Shown: positions 33,978-42,942, counted from the first letter of the stretch. The stretch is 64,000 bases of DNA from Paenisporosarcina sp. HGH0030 (GCF_000411295.1 NZ_KE150422.1:124001-188000); one strand, 5' to 3'. Notes: generated by a model from the letters alone, not told the origin. Made by a program: numbers and translations.

Positions 33978-34117
33978 TGAAAAAGAAATTAGCAGTTATG
34001 TTATTCGCAGCAGTTATTATTCTTGGGTTTTCTACGCAAGACCGTACTCATGCGGATTTCCAAATACCTAAAATCACAAGTATCAAATCACCTACATTCA
34101 TTGCTCTAAACAACTAA
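33977..34117 (+). CDS. Secreted 46-residue signalling pro-peptide (RRNPP partner)
   Basis: Begins at the ATG overlapping the regulator stop (TAATG), with GGAGG seven bases upstream. The 46 residues are a Sec-type signal peptide (KKK, then LAVMLFAAVIILGF), a polar bridge STQDRTHA, and a mature part DFQIPKITSIKSPTFIALNN. A type I signal peptidase site after THA is plausible. Size, order and export signal match PapR/NprX-type precursors, whose C-terminal segment is processed outside the cell and re-imported by oligopeptide permease. The active peptide is probably within the last 5-10 residues (ending TFIALNN). No homologue recognised. Confidence 0.8.
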   Translation: MKKKLAVMLFAAVIILGFSTQDRTHADFQIPKITSIKSPTFIALNN

Positions 34118-34120
34118 TTA

Positions 34121-34170
34121 AAAAAGCAGAAACTGCCGGGATTTTTATTCCATTGCAGTCTCTGCTTTTT
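34121..34170. terminator. Bidirectional terminator after the pro-peptide gene
   Basis: Sixteen-base stem AAAAAGCAGAAACTGC with one mismatch and an 18-base loop; U-runs on both strands. It begins four bases after the peptide stop codon, and its far arm reaches the stop codon of the convergent small gene. Confidence 0.85.
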
Positions 34171-34331
34171 TATTTGATTTGTTTTTTGGATACGCCCTCT
34201 GATAAAGAGTCTTTTAGTTGGTTGTGATTTTTACGGCTTTTCGAGGACATGAACATATAAATTAAGAGGCCAGTGATGAACACTGGAATGATGAACACAA
34301 TAACCGTGAGAAAGAAGTCACCTATATTCAA
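34170..34331 (-). CDS. Small single-pass membrane protein
   Basis: 53 residues: NIGDFFLTVIVFIIPVFITGLLIYMFM forms one long transmembrane helix, followed by a basic/polar cytoplasmic tail (SSKSRKNHNQLKDSLSEGV). The chosen start is TTG at 34331, with GGGGG seven bases upstream; the frame is open to 34400 but that part has no ribosome binding site. It resembles small DUF4083-type proteins only loosely. Function unknown. It converges on the pro-peptide gene. Confidence 0.5.
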   Translation of the reverse strand: MNIGDFFLTVIVFIIPVFITGLLIYMFMSSKSRKNHNQLKDSLSEGVSKKQIK

Positions 34332-34450
34332 TTTGTTTCCCCCTCTCTTTAAGTTTCTATTTATATATAGAATACGCAATATCTCACATTTGTGTTTCAA
34401 TTATTAACAATTTATTTTTTATAATCAATTGCCCATATAATTGAATGTTA

Positions 34451-34478
34451 AAAGCCACTCTTCTCATAGAGTGGCTTT
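34451..34478 (-). terminator. Terminator embedded in the nifS 3' end
   Basis: Eleven-base stem AAAGCCACTCT with a six-base loop containing the nifS stop codon, followed by a U-run on the minus strand. The last codons of nifS are part of the stem. Confidence 0.8.
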
Positions 34479-35600
34479 CGTATTGTTATCTGTTAAGGAA
34501 TTTTGCACAACGTGTAAAAATGCATTAATTTCTTCCACAGTTGTCTTGTGATTAAAAGAAACTCTTATAAATCTATTTGCCATATCTTGTTCAAGACCCA
34601 TTGCGCTCAAAGCAGAAATTGCTTCTCCATAGCCAATTTTGCAAGCCGTTCCAGTGGAGATGGCAATCTGATGACGATTGCATTCTAGCATCAGCCACTG
34701 CCCTTCTACATGTGGCAAAATTAATCCTTGTATAAAAGGAGACTTAGTCGCTGGGTTTCCTACTAAATGGACAGATTCAGGTAGATTAGCCAAGATAAAA
34801 TCTTGTAAATGACTCGCCTGTTGATAGGCACCATCTTGCTCCGCAAAGGCATATTTTGCCGCGATTGTCGCTGCTACAATTGCTGGGATATCGACTGTGC
34901 CAGCTCGAAATCCACTTTGATGCGTGGTACCTTCATAAACAGATTCCCAGTGTACGGACGGGTCTAAATAAACGATTCCTACCCCTTTAGGTCCTCCAAT
35001 TTTATGCGCTGAGCAAACGACGGACGTTACATTCAATGCACGAACATCCACGGGTATCTTCCCGACTCCCTGCACCATATCGCAATGAATAGGCACGCCA
35101 AATTGCTTGGCATGCGTTGCACATGATACAACCGGTTGAATGGCTCCCATTTCCGAGTTGACTAGCTGCATGATGACTAAAGCGGTATTATGTTTCACCG
35201 ATTTCTTAAACAATGGCAAATCGATTACACCATATTTGTCTACCGGTATGTAGTGAATACGGTAGCCTTCTTTTTCTAATTCGTGCAGTGCGGTTAATAC
35301 GGAAGCATGCTCAAGTTTGGTTGTGACGATATCCCGATATTCAATAGGTCTTCCTCTTAATAAGGATCGAATCGTCAATTGATTTCCTTCTGAAGCATTG
35401 GCTGTAAAGTAAATCCCTTCCGCACGTCCATTTAATAATTTTGCCCACAATTGCTTACAAGATAATAAATATTCTGCAGCGATTGAACCCGCATCGTGCA
35501 AACTTTGTGTGTTTCCAAACGCTATCGTTGCCGCCTCTACATAGGCGTCAATCGCTTCTTTTCTCATTGGTGATGTGGCAGCTGTATCTAAGTAAATCAT
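34464..35600 (-). CDS. nifS: NifS-like cysteine desulfurase of the NAD cluster
   Basis: PLP enzyme that takes sulfur from cysteine, here probably to build the [4Fe-4S] cluster of quinolinate synthase NadA. About 378 residues: N-terminal IYLDTAATSPMR, the PLP-lysine region VVCSAHKIGGPKGVGIVYL, and the mobile loop with ISTGTACKIGYG containing the catalytic cysteine. The start is the ATG at 35600, with GGTGAG upstream. It is divergent from nadBCA, the arrangement of nifS and nadBCA in B. subtilis. Confidence 0.92.
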   Translation of the reverse strand: MIYLDTAATSPMRKEAIDAYVEAATIAFGNTQSLHDAGSIAAEYLLSCKQLWAKLLNGRAEGIYFTANASEGNQLTIRSLLRGRPIEYRDIVTTKLEHASVLTALHELEKEGYRIHYIPVDKYGVIDLPLFKKSVKHNTALVIMQLVNSEMGAIQPVVSCATHAKQFGVPIHCDMVQGVGKIPVDVRALNVTSVVCSAHKIGGPKGVGIVYLDPSVHWESVYEGTTHQSGFRAGTVDIPAIVAATIAAKYAFAEQDGAYQQASHLQDFILANLPESVHLVGNPATKSPFIQGLILPHVEGQWLMLECNRHQIAISTGTACKIGYGEAISALSAMGLEQDMANRFIRVSFNHKTTVEEINAFLHVVQNSLTDNNTKATL

Positions 35601-35671
35601 CAAAACTCACCCATTTTCCTTCCAAAAACGATTTTCTTCTTGTAATCACTGTATCTTTATGTCATTAATAG

Positions 35672-35681
35672 TGTCAAGACA
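35672..35681. promoter_or_regulatory. TGTC-AA-GACA palindrome, candidate NiaR (YrxA) operator
   Basis: The palindrome lies in the nifS-nadB divergent region, 32 bases before nadB. NiaR (YrxA) represses nifS and nadBCA in B. subtilis in response to nicotinate, and a TGTC/GACA core agrees with my recollection of its sites. Prediction from position and core only. Confidence 0.45.
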
Positions 35682-35713
35682 GCTGTAAACTTTTCGAAAA
35701 GTTGGTGTGAAGA

Positions 35714-37252
35714 ATGTTTGATATTTGTATCATCGGTGGTGGAGTCGCAGGGTTAATGCTCGCTCATTCTCTCCCCGCTTCCATGTCCATTGCTATCCTC
35801 ACAAAAGAAAATCCTTTCACTAGTAATACTGCACTTGCTCAAGGTGGAATTGCAGCAGCACTTGCTCCTTATGATTCCCCTGAAACACATGCCGTCGATA
35901 CAATACTTGCTACTGCTGATCATGCGCACTATACACGCGTGGAGCTTCTTGTTCATGAGGGAAAAGTACTCATCGAAAGATTGATGGCACAAGGACTTCC
36001 TTTTGATGCTAACTCGCATGGCTTACCCGATCTTGGTCAAGAAGCAGCACACACACAACGGAGGATTTTACATGCTGGTGGAGATCAGACCGGCAAGATG
36101 TTAATGCATTATTTGCTCGAACAAACACAAGAAAAAGTTACCCGCCTCCCTTTTCATACCGTACTGCAATTGCAAATTGATGACGGGCAATGTACTGGGG
36201 CGTTCGTTAGTGATTCAAATGGTCACAAACATCTTATTAAAGCGAGACATGTTGTTCTTGCGACCGGTGGTATTGGTCAACTTTATAGTCAGACGTCCAA
36301 TTCCCCAGTAGCAACGGGAGATGGGTTATCCCTTGCCTATCATGCGGGTGCTATTTTGGAAGACTTGGAATTTGTTCAATTTCACCCCACCATTTTTACG
36401 TTGAATGGAAAATCGTGCGGTCTTATTTCTGAAGCCGTAAGAGGTGAAGGTGCTTTCCTCGTTAATCAAGACGGAATTCGTGTGATGAAGGATGTTCACC
36501 CGTTGATGGAGCTAGCACCACGGGATATTGTCGCTCGTGTCATTGAGTGGCATTGGCAAAAAAACGACCCCGTTTATTTGGATGCTCGACATATTCACCG
36601 GTTCGATAAAAAATTTCCATCAATCTATGCTAATTGTATGAGTTATGGTGTGAGTCCACTTCATGAGTTATTACCTGTTCGTCCAGGCGCTCACTTTCAT
36701 ATGGGTGGCATACAAACGAATGATATTGGAGAAACATCCATTCCTCAGCTGTATGCAATTGGTGAAGTAGCTTCTACAGGTGTGCATGGAGCGAATCGTT
36801 TAGCTAGTAATTCATTATTGGAAGGTCTCGTTTTTGCAGAACGATTGGCAAAGAGATTGCAAGAAAACGTGATTCGCTCAGGAGTTCAACTTGATGAAGA
36901 AGTAGATTGTTCATTCATTCAGGTCTCTCTAACGACTATGCAACTACGAATGACGGAACAAGTCGGAATTATTCGCACGGGAAACGGTCTTGCAGATTTC
37001 ATTCAAGAATTCCCTCTCTCTCGCCTTGACCTTGCAAACTACACAAAAGAAGAAATACAGCTTATTCACCGTTATACAGCTAGCAGTTTAATTGCAAAAT
37101 CCGCCTTCCTTCGAACTGAAAGCCGAGGAGGTCATTATCGACATGATTATCCAACGTCGGCTGATGAATGGACAGGAAAAGTTATCGAACGTTCCATTCA
37201 AGGGGAATCGACGAGATTACGTGAAATTGAAAGTAAGGAGACTGTAAAATGA
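35714..37252 (+). CDS. nadB: NadB, L-aspartate oxidase
   Basis: FAD enzyme that oxidises aspartate to iminoaspartate for NAD synthesis. 512 residues with the dinucleotide-binding IIGGGVAGLMLAHS at the N-terminus, NTALAQGGIAAAL, the HAGGDQTGKMLMHYLL segment, HPTIF and RPGAHFHMGGIQTN with catalytic residues of the succinate dehydrogenase/fumarate reductase family, and a C-terminal helical domain with SRGGHYRHDYP. It overlaps nadC by four bases. Confidence 0.97.
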   Translation: MFDICIIGGGVAGLMLAHSLPASMSIAILTKENPFTSNTALAQGGIAAALAPYDSPETHAVDTILATADHAHYTRVELLVHEGKVLIERLMAQGLPFDANSHGLPDLGQEAAHTQRRILHAGGDQTGKMLMHYLLEQTQEKVTRLPFHTVLQLQIDDGQCTGAFVSDSNGHKHLIKARHVVLATGGIGQLYSQTSNSPVATGDGLSLAYHAGAILEDLEFVQFHPTIFTLNGKSCGLISEAVRGEGAFLVNQDGIRVMKDVHPLMELAPRDIVARVIEWHWQKNDPVYLDARHIHRFDKKFPSIYANCMSYGVSPLHELLPVRPGAHFHMGGIQTNDIGETSIPQLYAIGEVASTGVHGANRLASNSLLEGLVFAERLAKRLQENVIRSGVQLDEEVDCSFIQVSLTTMQLRMTEQVGIIRTGNGLADFIQEFPLSRLDLANYTKEEIQLIHRYTASSLIAKSAFLRTESRGGHYRHDYPTSADEWTGKVIERSIQGESTRLREIESKETVK

Positions 37253-38103
37253 ATCGTTTAAAAGTAGAAGCTGCGTTAAAAAATTTCTTGATTGAAGATA
37301 TAGGAGATCGTGACGTGTCCTCAGTTCTCTTCCAGGAATCCGACATCGGCGAGGCCATTGTGCGTCTTAAAGAGGATGGAGTGGTAGCTGGTTTGCAGTG
37401 TTTTACATGGGGTTATGGTTTACTGGATAACACAGTGGAAGTAGAACTGTTAAAAAAAGATGGGGATCATGTGGCATCTGGTGAAGCTATTGTTCGATTG
37501 AAGGGTCCGATTTCTTCCTTACTGTCAGGAGAACGCGTGCTATTGAATTTAGTTCAGCGAATGAGTGCCATTGCAACTTTGACAGCTAAATGTGTGGAAG
37601 CACTTGGCTCATCGCATACACGCATTGTGGATACTCGCAAAACTACACCGGGTCTCCGGATGTTTGAAAAATATGCAGTTCGGGCTGGAGGCGGGTTTAA
37701 TCATCGCATCGGTTTATATGATGCGGTGATGTTGAAAGACAATCATATCGCTGCGGCGGGTTCCATTACGCAAGCCGTGGAAAAAGTCCGTGCTTCGCTT
37801 GGTCATATGGTCATGATTGAAGTGGAAGTAGAAACAGAAGAACAATTACTTGAAGCAATTAAGGCAAAACCACATGTCATCATGTTTGATAATCAAACCC
37901 CTGAGACGATGACACGTTGGTCAAAACTTGTGCCAGCTTCCATTCGTACAGAAGCTTCTGGCGGAATTGATTTAAATAAACTTTCATCATACCGTCATAC
38001 TGGAGTCGATGTTATTTCCATTGGCGCTTTAACACATAGTGTCTCAAACATAGACATCAGTATGAATTTAACCGTTTCAAGCAAGGAGGCCGTTTTCGCA
38101 TGA
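37249..38103 (+). CDS. nadC: NadC, quinolinate phosphoribosyltransferase
   Basis: Converts quinolinate and PRPP to nicotinate mononucleotide. The 284 residues show [11 protein letters not shown] near the N-terminus, the core [20 protein letters not shown] with substrate-binding basic residues, [20 protein letters not shown], and the C-terminal barrel segment [20 protein letters not shown]. It overlaps nadB and nadA by four bases, indicating coupled translation. Confidence 0.97.
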   Translation: MNRLKVEAALKNFLIEDIGDRDVSSVLFQESDIGEAIVRLKEDGVVAGLQCFTWGYGLLDNTVEVELLKKDGDHVASGEAIVRLKGPISSLLSGERVLLNLVQRMSAIATLTAKCVEALGSSHTRIVDTRKTTPGLRMFEKYAVRAGGGFNHRIGLYDAVMLKDNHIAAAGSITQAVEKVRASLGHMVMIEVEVETEEQLLEAIKAKPHVIMFDNQTPETMTRWSKLVPASIRTEASGGIDLNKLSSYRHTGVDVISIGALTHSVSNIDISMNLTVSSKEAVFA

Positions 38104-39194
38104 CATCGTTATTAAAAGAATTACAAATGGCGGATCCAATACCTGCCCATTACTTGAACACGCCTGCAAAAGAACTACATGAACGAGCATTGAAGGCTAA
38201 GAAGTTATTGGGTGAAAGGTTGTACATTTTGGGGCACCATTACCAAAAAGATGAAGTCATTGCCTTCGCAGACGTGACTGGCGACTCGCTTCAGTTATCG
38301 CAAATTGCAGCCAAACAAACGGCCGATTATATTATCTTTTGCGGCGTCCATTTCATGGCGGAAACCGCGGATATATTAACTACTCCAAACCAAGCAGTGA
38401 TTTTGCCTGATATGAGAGCAGGTTGTTCAATGGCGGATATGGCGAACATTGATCAAACAGAACGTGCCTGGATTGAATTACAAAAATGCTTCGGTGATAC
38501 AATTGTTCCTTTGACGTACGTCAATTCTACTGCAGCGATCAAAGCATTTGTCGGTCGCAATGGTGGTGCGACGGTAACTTCTTCTAACGCAGAAGAAATG
38601 GTGGAATGGGCACTTTCCCAGAAAGAGCGCATGCTATTTTTACCTGATCAGCATTTAGGACGCAACACTGCCGTGAAACTTGGCATTCCTTTGGAAACGA
38701 TGGCAATTTGGGATCCGATTAAAAACCAGCTGGAATTGCAATGTGCTTTAGAAGACGTTCGAGTAATTCTATGGAAAGGACATTGCTCGGTGCACATGAA
38801 TTTTTTGCCTAAACACGTGGCAAATTTAAGAGAGAAAGATCCGGATCGCAAAATCTTAGTCCATCCTGAGTGCACATATGAAGTGGTTGCCGCATCTGAT
38901 TATGCTGGTTCCACAAAATACATCATTGATATGATTGAGGCGTCTGAAGTAGGTTCTAAATGGGCAATTGGTACGGAAATGAATTTAGTGAACCGCTTAA
39001 TCGCTACCTATCCTGACCGTGATATCGTGTCCTTGAATCCCTTTATGTGCCCTTGCCTGACGATGAATCGCATTGACTTGCCCCATTTAACGTGGGCTTT
39101 GGAGGAACTCTTAGAGGGTCGCATCATCAACCAAATTTCAGTTGATGAAAAAACAGCTGTGGAAGCAACCATGGCTTTGGAGAAAATGCTGTAA
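38100..39194 (+). CDS. nadA: NadA, quinolinate synthase
   Basis: [4Fe-4S] enzyme condensing iminoaspartate with dihydroxyacetone phosphate to quinolinate. 364 residues, the Bacillus-type long form. Substrate and cluster residues are visible: [26 protein letters not shown], the Cys of [16 protein letters not shown] and the CPCLTMNRI segment near residue 320. The last gene of nadBCA, followed by a terminator. Iron-sulfur supply from the divergent nifS fits its needs. Confidence 0.97.
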   Translation: MTSLLKELQMADPIPAHYLNTPAKELHERALKAKKLLGERLYILGHHYQKDEVIAFADVTGDSLQLSQIAAKQTADYIIFCGVHFMAETADILTTPNQAVILPDMRAGCSMADMANIDQTERAWIELQKCFGDTIVPLTYVNSTAAIKAFVGRNGGATVTSSNAEEMVEWALSQKERMLFLPDQHLGRNTAVKLGIPLETMAIWDPIKNQLELQCALEDVRVILWKGHCSVHMNFLPKHVANLREKDPDRKILVHPECTYEVVAASDYAGSTKYIIDMIEASEVGSKWAIGTEMNLVNRLIATYPDRDIVSLNPFMCPCLTMNRIDLPHLTWALEELLEGRIINQISVDEKTAVEATMALEKML

Positions 39195-39200
39195 ATAGAA

Positions 39201-39236
39201 AAAGAAACGATTCCGCATTGATGGAATCGTTTCTTT
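39201..39236. terminator. Bidirectional terminator between nadA and lcfB
   Basis: Stem AAAGAAACGATTCC with an eight-base loop, perfect over 14 pairs, with T-runs on both strands, between two convergent genes. Confidence 0.9.
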
Positions 39237-39249
39237 TCGTTTTGCTCAA

Positions 39250-40803
39250 TTATTTAGCAAGTGCCTGATCTCTTAAAGAACGACGTAAAATTTTACCCGT
39301 CGTGTTTTTCGGTAATTCTGTCAGAAACTCAAAACTACGTGGAATTTTATATTTTGCTAAATGTTCTCCGCAATAGCTGGACAGAACTACACTGTCGAGA
39401 CTTTCGTCTTTCACTACCACATAAGCATGAACAGTCTCTCCGAAGTTGGCATCCGGTAGACCAATCACGGCTGCTTCTACGACACCTGGGTGAGCAAATA
39501 ATACTTCTTCCACTTCACGTGGGTAAACATTGTAGCCCCCAACAATGACTAAATCTTTCTTGCGGTCCACAATATAGAAATATCCATCTTCATCAATTCT
39601 CGCTAAATCACCTGTGTACAACCACCCATCACGGATTGTAGCGGCAGTCTCTTCTGGCATTTTGTAGTAGCCTTTCATCACGTTTGGTCCACGGACAATC
39701 AGTTCGCCAACTTCACCAACCCCTACATCTTCGCCAAGTTCATTCACAACCCGATTTTCAACGTTGCTGATTGAAGTCCCAATTGAGCCTACTTTACGAT
39801 TACGATCTAATGGATTGAAGCAAGTAACGGGTGAAGCTTCTGACAAACCGTATCCTTCCGAAATTTGCACATTGAACTTATCTTCAAAGTTATGCAGTAA
39901 GGCAACAGGTAAAGAAGAACCTCCTGAAATCGCCAAACGAATCGTTGAGAAGTCTTCGACATTTGCCTGCGGGAATTGGTACAGGAAATTGTACATTGTC
40001 GGAACCCCTGCAAAGACAGTTGCTTGCTTTTCCCTCGCTAATTCAAAAACATCTTGCGGGTTAAAGCGAGGCACTAGTAAAATCGTAGCACCTTTTAATA
40101 GTGGCGCATTCACGACAACTGTCAGTGCAAATACGTGAAATACAGGTAAAGTTGCGAGCACTTTATCTGATGAGGAAAAGCCTAAATAGTCAGCTGAATC
40201 ACGTGCATTTGAATACAAGTTTCCGTGCGTTAACATAGCCCCTTTAGGACGACCCGTCGTTCCTGAAGTATATAAAATAACGGCATTGTCATTCTGGTCA
40301 ATATCAACAGGTAAAACGTCAGGTGAAGCAGACATGACTAGTTGTGTAAAAGATTTCACTTTTCCGCGAAGCTCTTTAGGAAGAGCAGCCAGCTTCTCTT
40401 CCATATCTGGAGAAGTTTCACAAATTACATATGTATGGACTGACGGAAATGCTCCTGCTGCTTTCACAACAAATGGCAAAAGCATATCAAGTGCTATTAC
40501 TACTTTCGCGTCACTATCTTGAAGGATGTAGGAAATCTCATCAGGTGTATAGATTGGATTGATTGGTATTACTGTAGCTCCCAAACGCATCGTTGCGTAA
40601 AGAGAAATCAAGAAGTGTGGTGTATTGCCGAGCAATAATGCTACGTGGTCTCCTTTTTCCACACCTTGTTCACGCAAAGCTGACGCAAAACGAGCAATTG
40701 ATTGATCGAATTCTGCATAGGATGTATCTTTCCCCATAAAATGATAAGCCGTTTTAGATGGTTGTTGTAAAGCCGTTTCACGAACCCGAGATACTAAATT
40801 CAT
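39250..40803 (-). CDS. lcfB: Long-chain acyl-CoA synthetase (LcfB/YhfL-like)
   Basis: AMP-forming ligase of 517 residues, activating fatty acids for beta-oxidation or lipid recycling. Motifs: the P-loop YTSGTTGRPKGAML, EGYGLSEASPV, YTGDLARIDEDGYFYIVDRKKD (adenylate-binding), and the C-terminal lysine in PKNTTGKILRR. It has its own promoter and a FadR-like operator in the leader, consistent with the fad regulon of Bacillus. AAAGGGG precedes the ATG. Confidence 0.9.
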   Translation of the reverse strand: MNLVSRVRETALQQPSKTAYHFMGKDTSYAEFDQSIARFASALREQGVEKGDHVALLLGNTPHFLISLYATMRLGATVIPINPIYTPDEISYILQDSDAKVVIALDMLLPFVVKAAGAFPSVHTYVICETSPDMEEKLAALPKELRGKVKSFTQLVMSASPDVLPVDIDQNDNAVILYTSGTTGRPKGAMLTHGNLYSNARDSADYLGFSSSDKVLATLPVFHVFALTVVVNAPLLKGATILLVPRFNPQDVFELAREKQATVFAGVPTMYNFLYQFPQANVEDFSTIRLAISGGSSLPVALLHNFEDKFNVQISEGYGLSEASPVTCFNPLDRNRKVGSIGTSISNVENRVVNELGEDVGVGEVGELIVRGPNVMKGYYKMPEETAATIRDGWLYTGDLARIDEDGYFYIVDRKKDLVIVGGYNVYPREVEEVLFAHPGVVEAAVIGLPDANFGETVHAYVVVKDESLDSVVLSSYCGEHLAKYKIPRSFEFLTELPKNTTGKILRRSLRDQALAK

Positions 40804-40822
40804 TTGACTATCCCCTTTGTAT

Positions 40823-40840
40823 TGAATGAATACTCACTCA
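40823..40840. promoter_or_regulatory. FadR-type operator upstream of lcfB
   Basis: TGAATGA-ATAC-TCACTCA is a near-perfect dyad that fits the Bacillus FadR (YsiA) consensus ATGAATGANTANTCATTCAT. It lies between the promoter and the start codon, as for fad operons repressed until long-chain acyl-CoA appears. Confidence 0.75.
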
Positions 40841-40855
40841 TTTTTCAATATATTC

Positions 40856-40884
40856 ATTATATAAGAAATGTTCAGTCAATACAA
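40856..40884 (-). promoter_or_regulatory. Promoter of lcfB
   Basis: On the minus strand TTGTAT and a perfect TATAAT are 17 bases apart, followed within about 20 bases by the FadR-like operator. Confidence 0.65.
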
Positions 40885-40886
40885 TA

Positions 40887-40910
40887 AGCACCGTGAACTT
40901 TCACGGTGCT
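40887..40910. terminator. 24-base near-perfect palindrome
   Basis: AGCACCGTGAA-CT-TTCACGGTGCT, with 11 complementary pairs. On the minus strand it is followed by a moderately U-rich stretch, so it may be a second terminator for the Bce operon just upstream of the lcfB promoter. Confidence 0.5.
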
Positions 40911-40970
40911 CCTGAGGTTACTCGTCGCAGACAGTTCTTATGCTCCTGCATCGCTTCGCTAGCTTCGTCG

Positions 40971-41012
40971 CATAAAATTTTTCCGCTCGCTTCAGAGCGG
41001 AAAAATTTTATG
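40971..41012 (-). terminator. Terminator overlapping the bceB stop codon
   Basis: Perfect 18-base inverted repeat with a six-base loop (GC-rich CCGCTC stem extended by A/T runs). The TAA of the permease gene at 41008 lies inside the upstream arm, and an A/U-rich tail follows on the minus strand. Confidence 0.8.
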
Positions 41013-42942
41013 CTCGGACATGTGCAATATAACGCCAGCGTATTAAAAAATAATAAACGACCTGAATTAATGTGAAACCAATCAATACTAAAATCATTTC
41101 ACTCAAAATGGAGACTTCCGCCAAGTTCCTCCAAATGACTTGCAGTGATAAAAATGAAAATGCACTGTGTAACATCGCAATCCCCCAGGGTAGGAAAAAC
41201 TGAGGAACCAGTTGACGATTGACGATTTTGATAATTTCCGGTTCGGTCAAGCCCATTCTTTTCAACACATCAAATTGTCGTTTGTCCCGCTCCAGTCCCG
41301 TATACAGTTTGAAGTAAACAAAACTTCCGGCTGCCAATAACAAAACGGCTGCAACCATTAACCCTGTAAACAATAACAACGAGAATGTTGCCCGTATAAC
41401 ACTGTAGTTCAATCCTGGATTTTCAAAGTAAAATGGCAGAGTGGTAAAACCTCCATCATAAATTGCGTTCGTCACTTGAGAGTCTATATCTAATCCGATT
41501 GATTTTGTACGTTCCCATTCGGCTACATGGAAAGCAAAAAATTTATACGATGAGTCAAGCATTGTTCTTCCTGCAAACGGTTCGTCTATCAATCGATAGT
41601 CTATGTCGTCTACTACCACAATGTTTGATCCTATAATCATTGAAGGAAATAACATCTTGGGATACACACCATGGATTTTAATCGGGACATTGCTTTCTTC
41701 CAATACAGTCTGAATTTCTTTACCTTTTAAATTGCCGATTGATTCCTCAGAATACGGAATAAACATGGCTTCTCCAGGAGCCAATTCAATGAGTGGCGAA
41801 CCGAGTGCTAGTGCTAAACTATTGACATCCGACTCTCTTAAAATATCCACCGAGTTCCGTGAAAAGGATGAAGTTTGCTGTTTAATTAAGAACGGCACAA
41901 GCGTGTAGGACAACCCCTGCTCTTCCAATTCCTTACGCAATAATGAAATGTGGTCCGATTCATATGGATTATTCATTTCACTCGAATAGATTAGCGAAAG
42001 CGGGTTTATTTCACGAAACTGCCCTGTATAGGAAGACAGAGATGTTAATGTTCCAACTGATAAAAAAGCAACAGTCGAAACGATGGTGACGATAAAATAC
42101 ATACGTGCATTTTCACGGAGCTTTACAGCCACTTCCGAAACGGCGATCATTCGATACGGATGCCAGTAAAGAGACTTGCGTTTGCGTACTTGATGAAGCA
42201 AAAACAACACACTATGTGTAAAGAAGAAATACGTACCTAGTGCAGCAAGAGGTGGTAAAACAATGGCTAAAGCCAGTACCACATTCATCGATGTAAACGC
42301 GGCCGCTCCGTACGCAAACAATAACATGGCAATGCCTAGAATTGCTTTCACCGTCGAGTAACTTTGTAGTTCATCGTTCTTCCAGTAACCACGTATCAGT
42401 TCGATTATTTTTTGCTCTCGTATGAACACGACGCTCGTCATCGCAATGATGACGAAAAGACTGAAAAATGCCCCAATTGTCAAGGCAAAGGGCTTAACTG
42501 ATACATATAAAGGTAAACTTTCCAATTGAAGCAATTCGCGCACAATCATAAAAAAGAATTTGGAAAAGGCATACCCAAAAAAGATTCCGGTTGCTACAGA
42601 TACAGCACCAATCAACATCGTTTCTAGGAAAATCAATTTATTCAATTGCTTCTTCTCCATACCAAGCTGAAGTAGCAACCCGAACTCTTTGGAACGGGCC
42701 TGTAAAAAAGCGCTCATGGAATAGAACAGGAAAAACAGCGTAAATATGTACAATATTATTTCCGCTACAATCATCCCTGAGGCCGCAAATTCCCTTAAAA
42801 ATTCATCTTCGATTTTCGGATGAAATAGTAACATGGAATACATGAAAAAGACCATGACTGAAAACATACTCGCCATAAAAAAAGCGGCATATATTCGACG
42901 ATTTCGAATGACATTACGATAGGCGAATTGTCGAAAGGTCAT
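41008..42942 (-). CDS. bceB: BceB-type ABC transporter permease
   Basis: Antimicrobial-peptide detoxification and sensing permease of 644 residues. Ten hydrophobic segments are arranged as in BceB: one at the N-terminus, groups of helices around residues 50-290, a large extracellular domain (about residues 310-500) believed to contact peptide antibiotics, and a FtsX-like C-terminal four-helix block. The start is the ATG at 42942 (TFRQFAYRNVIRNRR, the family opening) because AGGAGG lies eight bases upstream. It overlaps bceA by 29 bases. Specificity within the bacitracin/lantibiotic range cannot be read from sequence. Confidence 0.9.
   Translation of the reverse strand: MTFRQFAYRNVIRNRRIYAAFFMASMFSVMVFFMYSMLLFHPKIEDEFLREFAASGMIVAEIILYIFTLFFLFYSMSAFLQARSKEFGLLLQLGMEKKQLNKLIFLETMLIGAVSVATGIFFGYAFSKFFFMIVRELLQLESLPLYVSVKPFALTIGAFFSLFVIIAMTSVVFIREQKIIELIRGYWKNDELQSYSTVKAILGIAMLLFAYGAAAFTSMNVVLALAIVLPPLAALGTYFFFTHSVLFLLHQVRKRKSLYWHPYRMIAVSEVAVKLRENARMYFIVTIVSTVAFLSVGTLTSLSSYTGQFREINPLSLIYSSEMNNPYESDHISLLRKELEEQGLSYTLVPFLIKQQTSSFSRNSVDILRESDVNSLALALGSPLIELAPGEAMFIPYSEESIGNLKGKEIQTVLEESNVPIKIHGVYPKMLFPSMIIGSNIVVVDDIDYRLIDEPFAGRTMLDSSYKFFAFHVAEWERTKSIGLDIDSQVTNAIYDGGFTTLPFYFENPGLNYSVIRATFSLLLFTGLMVAAVLLLAAGSFVYFKLYTGLERDKRQFDVLKRMGLTEPEIIKIVNRQLVPQFFLPWGIAMLHSAFSFLSLQVIWRNLAEVSILSEMILVLIGFTLIQVVYYFLIRWRYIAHVRA

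Noticed and set aside
39764-40138. 124-codon plus-strand frame opposite lcfB
   Set aside because: It is an antisense shadow of a strongly conserved gene, has no ribosome binding site, and its residues do not form a recognisable fold.
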